Assembly (NCBI GenBank): GCA_948470335.1
Contig: CAOKOL010000035.1
Location: 1-39,959, forward strand
Direction of reading: 5' to 3'
Source of the DNA: an uncultured Lachnospiraceae bacterium
Lineage (GTDB): Bacteria > Bacillota > Clostridia > Lachnospirales > Lachnospiraceae
DNA length: 39,959 nt
This document shows positions 1 through 9,086 of this stretch, piece after piece. Made by a program: the position numbers and the translations under genes. Each line of letters starts with the position of its first letter. Position 1 is the stretch's first letter. Below the pieces are notes generated by a model, which worked only from the letters and a program-made list of their open reading frames with translations, was not told the DNA's origin and made no database searches.

Positions 1-1
1 T

Positions 2-193
2 ACGGATATTGGGAAGGCGATAACGGAGGGCGGGTTTGGATGGTGGTGTGAGAGTAATAATGTTGATATGTTCAGAAAAAAAATGATAGATATTTTTAGT
101 TGTAATTATGATCAAAATGAAGAATTCACCATACTGGAATCTGTGTATTCTACAAAAAGACTTTATAATACTATTATATCAATATTTAACTAA
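2..193 (+). CDS. Glycosyltransferase, C-terminal fragment cut by window edge
   Basis: The window opens inside this gene. Frame 2 is open for 63 residues up to the TAA at 191-193. The fragment contains the stretch AITEGGFGWWCESNNVDMF, which resembles the donor-binding end of GT-B (GT4 or WbuB-like) glycosyltransferases, where a glycine-rich 'G.G..v...d...l...i' segment precedes the last helices. The final residues (YSTKRLYNTIISIFN) look like the usual C-terminal helix of these enzymes. The next gene starts 17 bases on, so it belongs to the same polysaccharide operon. Sugar specificity cannot be told from the fragment. Confidence 0.6.
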   Translation, partial: TDIGKAITEGGFGWWCESNNVDMFRKKMIDIFSCNYDQNEEFTILESVYSTKRLYNTIISIFN

Positions 194-210
194 ATCAGGG
201 GAGTTTAGAA

Positions 211-1491
211 ATGAATATATCTAAACGTATATTAATTTTAAGTAATAATGTATTAAGTCTTACAAGTAATAATGGTAAAACTATTTGGTCATTATTTGAA
301 GATTATCACAGAGATAAGTTGTTCCAGTTATTTACCCGAAATGAGCTTCCCAGTATAAATATTAATAGTTATTTCAGGATAACAGATAAAGATGTTTTTA
401 AAGGAAAACTGTTCAGAGAATATTGTGGAAAATGTGTTGATATTGTCTCTAGTGAAGAACAGAATCTGGCATATAAAAATAAGACATCAATTATAAAAAG
501 AACATCATTTAGCTGTTTGATGAGGGAATTATTATGGGCAGGTGGGTGGAAGTCAAAACAATTGGATATTTGGTTAAAAAAAGTCAATCCAGATATTATT
601 TTTTTTGTTGCGGGAGACACTTTATTCTCATATGCAATATGCAGATACATTGCAAAAAAAACCAAAGCCAGCATTAATGTATATGTAACAGATGACTATA
701 TCCTAAAAAAAAACTGCGAAAATTTTTTTGATATATTAAAGCGAAAACTTATATATAATCGTTTGAAAAATATATTGAGCAGGGCAAAAACATTTTTTAC
801 TATTTCTGAAAAGATGAAATGTGAATATTATAATATATTTGGAAAAGATAGTATTCCGGTTTTTAATATATCTGAAAGATTATATAGGGAAAGTGAATAT
901 ATAGAAAATAATGACAATGTTGTTTTTGTTTATGCAGGAAGTTTATATTATGGAAGAGATGAAATTTTAATAAAGATAGCAAGATGTCTGGAAAAAATAA
1001 ATTCTACAATTGAAAATAAAGCTAAATTACAGGTTTTTTCAAACCAGGAGCCGTCAGAGAAAATAATCAATTATTTAACAATTCCGGGAACCTCATTATA
1101 TGGTGGGTCTTTATCAAGGAAACTGATGGTTAATAAACTAAATGAAGCAGATGTATTAATATTTGCAGAGTCTTTTGATATTGAACAAATAGAGAAAACC
1201 AGACTGTCTTTGTCAACGAAAATTCCAGAATACTTATCTGTCGGAAAATTAATTCTTGCAGTCGGACCTAAAAATATTGGTTCGATGGAATTTTTGGAAA
1301 ACGTGGCAGTTTGTGTATATAATACTGATGATTTAATGAATATATTACAAAAAATTATTGACAACAAAAAAATGAGAGAGGATTATGAAATCAAATCGAT
1401 AGAAAAATATAATAGTTTAGGAGACTTTCGAGAAAACCGAGAAAGGTTTATTAATGAATTGTGTGATTGCAAAATACATGAGAAAATTTAA
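211..1491 (+). CDS. Glycosyltransferase (GT-B fold, GT4-like)
   Basis: This 426-residue protein has no signal peptide and is probably a cytoplasmic or membrane-associated transferase adding one sugar to a lipid-linked polysaccharide unit. The N-terminal half starts with a Rossmann-type strand (RILILSNNVLS). The C-terminal half, from about residue 235, shows the second Rossmann domain: VVFVYAGSLYYGRDE, then a late segment with LSTKIPEYLSVGKLILAVGP (about 331-350), which matches the 'K..EYla.GkpvlA' donor-binding motif of GT4 enzymes. An SD-like GGGGAG lies 9 bases before the ATG. It is the second gene visible in the operon, 17 bases after the fragment before it. Codon use is strongly AT-biased like its neighbours. 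Donor and acceptor are unknown. Confidence 0.75.
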   Translation: MNISKRILILSNNVLSLTSNNGKTIWSLFEDYHRDKLFQLFTRNELPSININSYFRITDKDVFKGKLFREYCGKCVDIVSSEEQNLAYKNKTSIIKRTSFSCLMRELLWAGGWKSKQLDIWLKKVNPDIIFFVAGDTLFSYAICRYIAKKTKASINVYVTDDYILKKNCENFFDILKRKLIYNRLKNILSRAKTFFTISEKMKCEYYNIFGKDSIPVFNISERLYRESEYIENNDNVVFVYAGSLYYGRDEILIKIARCLEKINSTIENKAKLQVFSNQEPSEKIINYLTIPGTSLYGGSLSRKLMVNKLNEADVLIFAESFDIEQIEKTRLSLSTKIPEYLSVGKLILAVGPKNIGSMEFLENVAVCVYNTDDLMNILQKIIDNKKMREDYEIKSIEKYNSLGDFRENRERFINELCDCKIHEKI

Positions 1492-1509
1492 AATACAGGT
1501 GAAAAATAA

Positions 1510-2964
1510 ATGAACTTGATAAATTCACTTTATGCTAAATTTAGATCATTAAATGTTCAGCTTAGAGTGGTGTTTTGGTTTGCATTTGCTGGGTTTTTGC
1601 AAAGAGGAATCAGTATAATTACGACCCCTATATTCACAAGAGTATTAACTACAGATGAATATGGATTATTTAGTGTGTTTTCGGCCTGGTTTTATGTGCT
1701 TGTTATAGTATGTACATTGAATATTCATATGGGGGCGATAAATAATACATTAACAAAAATGCCTTCTGAAAAAAATAAAATCATAGCCGCATTTCAAAGT
1801 GTATCATTAATAGTTTCTGGCGGATTTTTCATAATTGCTTTAATTTTTTCTGATTATTTATCCAAGTGGATGAATCTGCCGCGAATTATTATTGTTTTCA
1901 TGTTTTTGGGATTTATGTTTTATGAGCCATATAATGATTGGCTGATATATAAACGGTATGAATATGATTATAAAAAACCAGTAATTACATCTGTTATAAT
2001 CTCAATTATCACACCAGTTATTAGCATTATTACAATTCTGGTTTTTAGTGAATTTCGCGGTGAAGCAAGAGTAATATCTTTTCTTATCGTAAATATTATT
2101 ATTCCTGGATTTGTATTTTATTTTATAAATTATAAATCGGGACATGTGTTTTTTGATAAAAAATTATGGACATATGCCTTGTTTTTTAATGTTCCGTTAA
2201 TTCCTCATTTTTTGTCTGAGACTATTTTGAATCAGTCTGACAAAATAATGATAGGAAGTATTGTTGGTACAAGCGAGGCAGGAGTCTATAGTGTTTCATA
2301 TTCGGCGGCATCATTGGTTTTGATTTTTTCTTCCGCACTTAATACTGCTTTTGTGCCCTGGCAATATCAGAAGATCAAGGATAAAGAATATTCAAAACTT
2401 GGGAAGATTTCTTATGTAGTATTATCATCAGTGGGAGCAATATTAATTATATTGATTTTGTTTTCTCCTGAGATAATAAAGATTCTGGCCGGAGAATCAT
2501 ACATGGGGGCTGTTAAGTTGGTTCCCATTTTGGGAATAAGTGTATTCTTCAACTATATGTATCAGATATTTGCGAGAGTTGAGTTGTATTATGAAAAGAA
2601 AATTTATACGGTGATTGCAACATTTGGAGCAACGCTTTTGAATGTGTCTTTAAACTTTTTGTGGATTCCACGAATGGGTTATACAGGAGCAGGATATTCG
2701 ACGTTAATAGCTCACGTATTTCTTTGTTTGATTCATTATATTTTTTATAGAAAGATATGTGTAGAAAATACAATTGAGTATCCATTATATAAAGGAACTG
2801 TCATGTTATTGATCTCAGTGGTTTTCATGGTATGTTCATTGTCTGTTGTCTTATTATATAATTTTTTTGTGGCCAGAATTTTGATTGTAATCACAATCGT
2901 CGCATTAATGTGGTTTTTTCATAAACGATTAATAAAACTGATTAAAATAATCCTAAATCAATAA
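1510..2964 (+). CDS. Oligosaccharide flippase, Wzx/MVF family
   Basis: A 484-residue, very hydrophobic protein with roughly 12-14 predicted membrane segments along its whole length. The start (FAGFLQRGISIITTPIFTRV followed by LTTDEYGLFSV) is the standard opening of polysaccharide flippases of the MATE/MOP superfamily, in which an early helix carries 'G..i...i.tpi.tr.L...eYG.f'. Family knowledge says such proteins move undecaprenyl-diphosphate-linked repeat units across the membrane before polymerisation. The length is normal for Wzx (about 420-500). It lies 18 bases after the glycosyltransferase and upstream of a Wzy-type polymerase, which fits a Wzx/Wzy-dependent pathway. I leave the symbol blank because these proteins are too variable for a reliable name. 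Confidence 0.88.
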   Translation: MNLINSLYAKFRSLNVQLRVVFWFAFAGFLQRGISIITTPIFTRVLTTDEYGLFSVFSAWFYVLVIVCTLNIHMGAINNTLTKMPSEKNKIIAAFQSVSLIVSGGFFIIALIFSDYLSKWMNLPRIIIVFMFLGFMFYEPYNDWLIYKRYEYDYKKPVITSVIISIITPVISIITILVFSEFRGEARVISFLIVNIIIPGFVFYFINYKSGHVFFDKKLWTYALFFNVPLIPHFLSETILNQSDKIMIGSIVGTSEAGVYSVSYSAASLVLIFSSALNTAFVPWQYQKIKDKEYSKLGKISYVVLSSVGAILIILILFSPEIIKILAGESYMGAVKLVPILGISVFFNYMYQIFARVELYYEKKIYTVIATFGATLLNVSLNFLWIPRMGYTGAGYSTLIAHVFLCLIHYIFYRKICVENTIEYPLYKGTVMLLISVVFMVCSLSVVLLYNFFVARILIVITIVALMWFFHKRLIKLIKIILNQ

Positions 2965-2999
2965 AGACAGCTTCTGTCATTTATTACAGAGGAAATATT

Positions 3000-4142
3000 A
3001 TGAAAAAAATCGGAATAATAACGCTTTATTCTAATAATAACTTTGGTGCTGCTTCACAAGCATATGCACTCCAATATGTCCTGAGAAAAAATGGATATGA
3101 ATGTGAAAATATTAAATATCAACGTGAATGTAAACCAATAAAAATAAGTGATAGAATAAAAAGACTTTTGAGTACTGTAAGAACTAGCATAGTGCATCCT
3201 GTATTTGTGTTTCATGTATGCAGAAAGAAACTGATATTTAGAAACTTTATAAACAATAATATTCTTCAAAGCAGCAAGAAATATAAGAGAAAAAATGTTA
3301 AAGATACAATAAAAAATTATAATGTATTTATTTGCGGAAGTGATAATATATGGAATAAAAATTTATTAGACACTTCTTTTATTTTGGACTTTGTTCCGGA
3401 TGAAATAAGAAAAATTGCGTATGCACCTGGTATGAGCACGGATGAGTTATCAGATGCTGAAGAAAGAAAAATGATTCCTCTAATAAAACGACTGGATTAT
3501 TTGTCTTGTAGGGAATTGATTGGATGTCATCTGATTGAAAGTCTGACAGAGAGAAAAGTATTTCATGCAATGGATCCAACTTTGTTGATTAGTGCAGATG
3601 AATGGTGCAACATATCTGTTAATGCTAATGTTGATATAAAAGGAGACTATATTTTTGCCTTGATTTATGGTAATACTAATGAAAAGTGTAATTTTATAAA
3701 TAAAGTTGGTAAAAAAAGCAAAATAGATGTTGTTACTATCCCTTTTGGAACGGGATTTTATAATAAATATGATCATAAGATCGGGACAATAAAAGTCAAT
3801 AGTGCTGGTCCATTAGAGATATTATATTTAATTAAAAATTCAAAATTAGTAATTACCGATACATTTCACGCAACTATATTTTCAATCTTATTTCATAAAA
3901 ATATTATTGCATTACGTAGATTTAGCAAAACAAGATCAGAAAAGTTGGATTACAGGATAGATGGATTATTTGATAAATTAGGAATAGATAAGTCACATAT
4001 TGTTGATTCTATTTCAAGTATTCAGGATATTGAAGTACTTTGTAATGATGATATTAATTACAGTCAGGTCGATGAAAAGCTGTCAGAATGGAGAGAGGCT
4101 TCATATTCATATTTAATGAATGCACTAAAGGAATTTCAGTAA
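3000..4142 (+). CDS. Polysaccharide pyruvyltransferase family protein
   Basis: A 380-residue soluble protein. The N terminus (IGIITLYSNNNFGAASQAYA) matches the PF04230 opening 'N.NfGa.LQayAL...l...G', and the C-terminal third has VITDTFHATIFSILFHKNII (about residues 283-302), the conserved 'vitdrfHg.iFsi' motif with its histidine. Members of this family such as CsaB and WcaK add a ketal-linked pyruvate to a sugar; relatives in capsule loci may also act as glycosyltransferases. If it is a true pyruvyltransferase the product would carry an acidic pyruvate ketal. An SD-like AGAGGA lies just upstream of the ATG, and the gene follows the flippase by 35 bases. Confidence 0.82.
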   Translation: MKKIGIITLYSNNNFGAASQAYALQYVLRKNGYECENIKYQRECKPIKISDRIKRLLSTVRTSIVHPVFVFHVCRKKLIFRNFINNNILQSSKKYKRKNVKDTIKNYNVFICGSDNIWNKNLLDTSFILDFVPDEIRKIAYAPGMSTDELSDAEERKMIPLIKRLDYLSCRELIGCHLIESLTERKVFHAMDPTLLISADEWCNISVNANVDIKGDYIFALIYGNTNEKCNFINKVGKKSKIDVVTIPFGTGFYNKYDHKIGTIKVNSAGPLEILYLIKNSKLVITDTFHATIFSILFHKNIIALRRFSKTRSEKLDYRIDGLFDKLGIDKSHIVDSISSIQDIEVLCNDDINYSQVDEKLSEWREASYSYLMNALKEFQ

Positions 4143-4174
4143 TAATTTATAATTGTTAGGAGAGCTTTTGTATA

Positions 4175-5419
4175 ATGGAAGCAGAATATAAAATTCTTTT
4201 TGTAGGCGGCGTTTTTCTTGATAAACAAAAAGAGTATATTAATAAAAATTCCAAAGGGGCAATTCAATATGCAGCGAATTCATTGCAATGGAATTATATT
4301 CATGGAATTGAAAATAACCTGTTGAATAAAATTGACCTGCTTAATGCTGTATTTGTTGGAACTTTTCCTAAATATTTTAATAAAATTTTTGTAAAAGGGT
4401 GCGGAGAATATATTGATGATGATCGTTATATTACTGATGTAGGATTTGTTAATTTGCCAGTAATTGCAGAGAATATAAAATATTTTGCTTTAAAAAGAAG
4501 TATTAAAAAGTGGTTACGATATAATAAAAAAAAAGAAATTTATGTTATCGCGTATGGATTTTTTGAACAAAATATTAAATTATTATCATATGTAAAAAAA
4601 TATAGTAATATTACGACATGTCTTATCATACCAGATTTACCTCAATACATGAGTTTAAATAGAGACTTATCAGTACTAAGAAAAATTCTCTTATATCGTA
4701 TTCAAAATATTTTCGATAGATATAGAAATCATATAGACTGTTTTTCCGTAATTACCAAACAAATGGGGGAGAGTTTAAATATTCCTACTGATAAATATGT
4801 AGTGATAGATGGAATGATAGAATTTACAGGGCTGAGTATTCAAAATATTATACAAAATAATAATGAAAATACCCAATTTTCATTTCTTTACACAGGAGGA
4901 CTGAGTTCCTCTTATGGTACAGATATGCTGGTTAATTGCTTTTTGAAAATGAAAAATAAAGACACTGAATTATGGATTTGTGGAGATGGTCCGTATTTGA
5001 AAGCATTGCTTAATATTTGCAAAACCGAAAGCAGAATACATTATATGGGAGTTTTACCTCAGGATGAATGTATAAAAATGCAGCATCTTGCATCCTGTCT
5101 TGTTAATCCAAGACAAGATAGTGAAATTACGAAATATAGTTTTCCGTCAAAAACAATGGAGTATTTGGCATCGGGAAAGCCTGTGATCGCAAAAAAGTTA
5201 GATGGGATGGATGACAGATATGCGGATCTTTTTTATCATTTTAACGATTCCGATGATTTAATAGAAGTGATGGATATGGTTTCAGGATTGGATGCAGATA
5301 TTCTTAATAATACCGGATTAAAAGGAAAAAAATTTGTGGCTATCAATAAGAACAGCAAATATCAGACAAAAAAATTATTAAATCTTTTAACAATTAATAT
5401 TGGAGAAGGTAACAAATGA
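4175..5419 (+). CDS. Glycosyltransferase family 4 protein
   Basis: A 414-residue GT-B enzyme. The second half is typical GT4: FSFLYTGGLSSSYGTDMLV opens the nucleotide-sugar domain, then LWICGDGPYLKAL, then RIHYMGVLPQDE, and finally YSFPSKTMEYLASGKPVIA, which corresponds to the EX7E-type donor site of the family. The N-terminal acceptor domain is poorly conserved, as usual. An SD-like TTAGGAGAG stands before the ATG at 4175. Its stop overlaps the polymerase start by four bases (ATGA at 5416-5419), so the two are translationally coupled. The transferred sugar cannot be read from the sequence. Confidence 0.85.
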   Translation: MEAEYKILFVGGVFLDKQKEYINKNSKGAIQYAANSLQWNYIHGIENNLLNKIDLLNAVFVGTFPKYFNKIFVKGCGEYIDDDRYITDVGFVNLPVIAENIKYFALKRSIKKWLRYNKKKEIYVIAYGFFEQNIKLLSYVKKYSNITTCLIIPDLPQYMSLNRDLSVLRKILLYRIQNIFDRYRNHIDCFSVITKQMGESLNIPTDKYVVIDGMIEFTGLSIQNIIQNNNENTQFSFLYTGGLSSSYGTDMLVNCFLKMKNKDTELWICGDGPYLKALLNICKTESRIHYMGVLPQDECIKMQHLASCLVNPRQDSEITKYSFPSKTMEYLASGKPVIAKKLDGMDDRYADLFYHFNDSDDLIEVMDMVSGLDADILNNTGLKGKKFVAINKNSKYQTKKLLNLLTINIGEGNK

Positions 5420-6498
5420 TAGAATATATATCAATATTACTTTTTACATTTCCACTTACAAGAGTGTTTCTTGGGAATAAAAAAAAGAATAGTAATAAAA
5501 TTAAAACTTGTCTTTTTATTTGGCTTTTTGGAATGATTTTTGTTTCTGGAATGAGAGGATCTTTTACTGCTGATTCATATAGTTATCAGAAGATTTTTCG
5601 CACATTCTCAGAGGGAGGATTTAATGCCTTTATATCAGCGTTTAGCCTCCATTACCATTTCAATATGACAGAAATAGGATATATTTTTATAAATTTTATT
5701 GTTGGATTGTTTACGGATAAGTTTATATGGTTGCAAATTGTAGTTGCAATTATAACTTATATTCCTATTGCTAAATGGTGTCTTGAATCCGATGATGTAG
5801 GATTAAGTTTATGTTTGTTTTTAGCAATAGGACCATATATAGAGAGTTTAAATACAGTTCGAAATATTATGGCTGCAAGTATTTATATTCTTGGATTAAA
5901 ATATGTATTTACAGGTGAGTTTAGAAAATATTTAGTTGTTGTTTTGCTTGCGTCAACTATACATTTATCAGTTCTTGTTATGATTCCAGTTTTTTTTGTA
6001 TTGCGTTTTAAACCAACTATCGGAAAAATATTCCTTTATGTGGGAGGAACATTTGTATTTGTTTTTTGCATGGAAAATTTAGCTCAATTATATAACAGTC
6101 TTTTTCTTATAGCCGCCAACAGTGAAAGCGTACTTGAACTTTTACATAGAAGACAGGCTAATCCCATAAATGTTATTGTACCTGTAGTTATTGTAATGTT
6201 TACATTGATAATTTATTATACAACAGCCGCAAAAAATGAATTAAATGATATGAAAAACATTGTTCTAGTTTCAGGAACAATATTTTGGGGACTTCTAAAA
6301 ATTACTATGTTGTCTTCGGAGTATATATCGCGATTTGCATGTTATTTTTCACCATTTATATTATTGTTACTTCCAAAAGTATTAAATAGATTTAAAGGGA
6401 TGCAAAAAATTATGTTAAGTGCAATGATATATACACTATGCGGAATTTTTTTTATTATAGAATGCAAAAGTTATGGAAATTATTACTATTATCAATGA
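5416..6498 (+). CDS. EpsG-family / Wzy-type polysaccharide polymerase
   Basis: A 360-residue integral membrane protein with about 9-10 hydrophobic segments. The early region LFGMIFVSGMRGSFTADSYS followed by YQKIFRTF is the EpsG hallmark, in which a short loop containing 'R...g.D...Y...f' follows the second helix. EpsG-like and Wzy proteins polymerise flipped repeat units on the outer face of the membrane. Position in the operon supports this, since a flippase and several transferases precede it. The start overlaps the previous stop as ATGA. Its own stop at 6496-6498 overlaps an ATG at 6495 that could also start the next gene. Confidence 0.8.
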   Translation: MIEYISILLFTFPLTRVFLGNKKKNSNKIKTCLFIWLFGMIFVSGMRGSFTADSYSYQKIFRTFSEGGFNAFISAFSLHYHFNMTEIGYIFINFIVGLFTDKFIWLQIVVAIITYIPIAKWCLESDDVGLSLCLFLAIGPYIESLNTVRNIMAASIYILGLKYVFTGEFRKYLVVVLLASTIHLSVLVMIPVFFVLRFKPTIGKIFLYVGGTFVFVFCMENLAQLYNSLFLIAANSESVLELLHRRQANPINVIVPVVIVMFTLIIYYTTAAKNELNDMKNIVLVSGTIFWGLLKITMLSSEYISRFACYFSPFILLLLPKVLNRFKGMQKIMLSAMIYTLCGIFFIIECKSYGNYYYYQ

Positions 6499-6506
6499 GG
6501 CTGTTT

Positions 6507-7388
6507 ATGGATTTACATACTTTAATTGATCGATTATATAATGGCGCTTTTCGAATAAGAAATTTGACATCAACACCTAAATTTCAAAAAGAAATCCTGT
6601 TAAATAATAAAAGATTATCGCGGATTCATGACGGAAAAAGATGTTTTATTTTAGGAAATGGTCCTTCTTTGAAGAATGACGACTTGAATTTGCTTAAAGG
6701 AGAAATTATATTTACAGTTAATCAGGCATATAGAAATATATCTTTAAGAATGCTCTCACCAATTTATCATCTATGGGTGGATAAAAATTTCTTTGAAATA
6801 AATGAAAATCGACCAGAAGATTTAGAACTATTGGAGTGTATGAGACAGAGTGCTTTAAGTTCGGAAGAAATCTGTTGTTTTTATCCTATTGAACAGTATG
6901 ATTTTATAAAAAAATATGGCCTGTTTATAGAAAATAGAACATTTTTTCTCAATCCACTATTTCATATAGATGGGTACCGGCATTTTAATTCGGATATTTC
7001 TGGTATAACATATAGTATGGGAACGGTAGTTCAAAATGCAATTATTGTTTCTATTTATATGGGATTTAAGGAAATTTTCCTTCTTGGTTGTGATTCCACA
7101 GGGATTGTTAATACTTTAAATGCATCTATGAGAGTTGATAATAATGAATATGGATATATAGTTACAGATAATGAAAAACATAGAATGGAAAAGATGGTTG
7201 CCAAATCAAGGATAATCGATTATGCATATAGTTATTATATGACCTTGAAAGGTTTTGAATATTTATATCAGGCATGTTTATATAATAACATATCTCTGAT
7301 AAATTGTTCCTCAACAACTGTTCTTGATATGATACCAAGAATGACATTAGCGCAAGTGATAAAAAAGGAGAATAACGAATATGTCTGA
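6507..7388 (+). CDS. DUF115 / GT42-like Rossmann protein, possible sialyltransferase-like enzyme
   Basis: A 293-residue protein. I chose the ATG at 6507 because TGAGG ends six bases before it; an ATG at 6495, which overlaps the previous stop, is an alternative. Two motifs stand out. FILGNGPSLK (about residues 47-56) matches the nucleotide-binding loop shared by DUF115/MptE-like proteins and GT42 sialyltransferases such as Cst-II ('iaGNGPSLK'). GFKEIFLLGCDSTG (186-199) matches the later 'Gykeiyl.GiDf' strand. There is no signal peptide. GT42 enzymes use CMP-activated nonulosonic acids, and a CMP-sugar gene set lies just downstream, so transfer of that sugar is a reasonable inference. A DUF115 protein of unrelated function is the main alternative. 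Confidence 0.68.
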   Translation: MDLHTLIDRLYNGAFRIRNLTSTPKFQKEILLNNKRLSRIHDGKRCFILGNGPSLKNDDLNLLKGEIIFTVNQAYRNISLRMLSPIYHLWVDKNFFEINENRPEDLELLECMRQSALSSEEICCFYPIEQYDFIKKYGLFIENRTFFLNPLFHIDGYRHFNSDISGITYSMGTVVQNAIIVSIYMGFKEIFLLGCDSTGIVNTLNASMRVDNNEYGYIVTDNEKHRMEKMVAKSRIIDYAYSYYMTLKGFEYLYQACLYNNISLINCSSTTVLDMIPRMTLAQVIKKENNEYV

Positions 7389-8418
7389 ATTTAATGGGGC
7401 CACTTTACTGATTACCGGTGGAACAGGATCATTTGGAAATACAGTTTTGAAGCATTTTCTGAAATCAGATATTGGACAAATTAGGATTTTTTCTCGTGAT
7501 GAGAAGAAGCAGGATGACATGCGGCATGAGTTACAGGCAAAATATCCGGAATATGCGGGAAAAGTAAAGTTTTTTGTTGGAGACGTTAGAGATCCGAGAT
7601 CAATTTCAGATGTAATATCTGGTGTAGACTATATTTTTCATGCAGCGGCTTTAAAACAGGTACCATCATGTGAGTTTTTTCCTATGCAGGCAGTTAAGAC
7701 AAATATAGAGGGAACAGATAATATCCTTAGAGCTGCTATAGAGGCAAAAGTTAAAAAAGTGGTATGTCTTTCTACAGACAAAGCAGCGTATCCAATTAAT
7801 GCAATGGGCATTAGCAAAGCTATGATGGAGCACATTATTTATGCCAATGCCCGTGTGGCCGCAGAGCGTGACGGTACAGTAATTTGTTGTACCCGATATG
7901 GAAATGTTATGTGTTCACGAGGTTCTGTCATTCCACTGTTTATCGAGCAAATCAAATTAGGCAATCCTATAACAATTACAAATCCGGAAATGACAAGATT
8001 TTTAATGAATCTTGATGAAGCAGTTGAACTTGTATGTTTTGCTTTTGCTCATGCAACTTTTGGAGATTTGTTTATCCAAAAAGCGGACGCATCTACAATA
8101 GGGAATCTTGCAAAGGGTATACAAAAACTATTTGGATATACAGGCGTGAATATTATAGGCACAAGGCATGGTGAAAAGCTATATGAGACTCTTATGACTA
8201 AAGAGGAAAGTTTAAGAAGCGAAGATATGGGACAGTATTTCAGAGTAGCTGCTGACAATCGTGACTTGAATTATGATAAGTACTTTTTAAGGGGACAAGT
8301 AATGACTGAAGCTGAAGAAAGTTATACATCACACAATACAACACTTCTTGATGTAGAGGGTGTTGTTAATAAGATTCTGACGACTGATTACGTAAAAGAT
8401 GCACTAAAGAAGGGTTAA
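7381..8418 (+). CDS. capE: UDP-N-acetylglucosamine 4,6-dehydratase/5-epimerase CapE (FnlA)
   Basis: A 345-residue extended SDR enzyme. The NAD(P)-binding loop GGTGSFG is at residues 13-19, followed by FSRDEKKQDDMRHEL, SISDVISGVDYIFHAAALKQ and CLSTDKAAYPINAMGISKAM. The last has M-x-x-x-K in place of the usual Y-x-x-x-K, a feature of the CapE/FnlA branch. The family converts UDP-GlcNAc to UDP-2-acetamido-2,6-dideoxy-L-arabino-hex-4-ulose, the first step to UDP-L-FucNAc. The next two enzymes, CapF and CapG, are encoded about 2.8 kb downstream, which strengthens the assignment over PseB/FlaA1. The start overlaps the previous gene by eight bases. Confidence 0.88.
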   Translation: MSEFNGATLLITGGTGSFGNTVLKHFLKSDIGQIRIFSRDEKKQDDMRHELQAKYPEYAGKVKFFVGDVRDPRSISDVISGVDYIFHAAALKQVPSCEFFPMQAVKTNIEGTDNILRAAIEAKVKKVVCLSTDKAAYPINAMGISKAMMEHIIYANARVAAERDGTVICCTRYGNVMCSRGSVIPLFIEQIKLGNPITITNPEMTRFLMNLDEAVELVCFAFAHATFGDLFIQKADASTIGNLAKGIQKLFGYTGVNIIGTRHGEKLYETLMTKEESLRSEDMGQYFRVAADNRDLNYDKYFLRGQVMTEAEESYTSHNTTLLDVEGVVNKILTTDYVKDALKKG

Positions 8419-8427
8419 AGAAGTATT

Positions 8428-9072
8428 ATGTCTATTGTTGCAGTTATGCCAATAAAACTTATCAATGAGCGTTGTCCCGGAAAAAATTTAAAGCAGCTTG
8501 GTGGAAAGCCTTTACTTCAATGGGAACTGAATAACCTCAAATTGACAGGGTTATGTGATAGCATTAATGTATATTGTTCATCAAAAGATATTTTACCTTT
8601 TCTTATGGATGGTGTGAAGTTTATACAACGCCCAGCTTATTTAGATTTGCCCACATCTAATTTTACTCATATTTTTGAATGTTTTATGAAAGAATGTGAT
8701 GCTGACATATATATATACGCTCATGCAACGGCACCGTTCATTACTATTGAAACAATGAAGTGCTGTATTAAAGCAGTACAATCTGGCATGTATGATTCTG
8801 CTTTTTGTGCGATTAAACTGCAGGATTATTTATGGCAGGATGGAGAACCATTAAACTTTAATGCATCTAATATTCCAAGAACACAAGATTTAAAACCAAT
8901 TTTTCAGGAAACCTCTGGTATATATGTTTATACCAAAGAGGTATTTAAAAGGTATAGAAGAAGGGTAGGAAACCATCCTTTTATAAAAGAGGTTTCTTTT
9001 AAAGAAGCAGTAGATATAGATGATCCAGAGGATTTTGCTCTTGCTGAGATCTTAGTAGATATAGATTTCTGA
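8428..9072 (+). CDS. NeuA-like CMP-sugar cytidylyltransferase
   Basis: A 214-residue protein of the acylneuraminate cytidylyltransferase type, close to family length (about 220-230). MPIKLINERCPGKNLKQLGG (residues 7-26) corresponds to the CTP-binding 'R.gSkglPgKN...l.gkPLi' motif, followed by PLLQWELNNL. YAHATAPFI fits the 'lqpTSPl' strand, and VDIDDPEDFALAE near the C terminus matches the metal-binding 'DIDtpeDl..Ae' motif. The family joins CMP to the anomeric hydroxyl of a 2-keto-3-deoxy sugar acid. No NeuB-type synthase is visible; the next gene is an aldolase of another fold. The gene starts 9 bases after capE and ends 14 bases before the aldolase. The actual sugar is unknown. Confidence 0.8.
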   Translation: MSIVAVMPIKLINERCPGKNLKQLGGKPLLQWELNNLKLTGLCDSINVYCSSKDILPFLMDGVKFIQRPAYLDLPTSNFTHIFECFMKECDADIYIYAHATAPFITIETMKCCIKAVQSGMYDSAFCAIKLQDYLWQDGEPLNFNASNIPRTQDLKPIFQETSGIYVYTKEVFKRYRRRVGNHPFIKEVSFKEAVDIDDPEDFALAEILVDIDF

Positions 9073-9086
9073 AAGGAACCAAAGTA

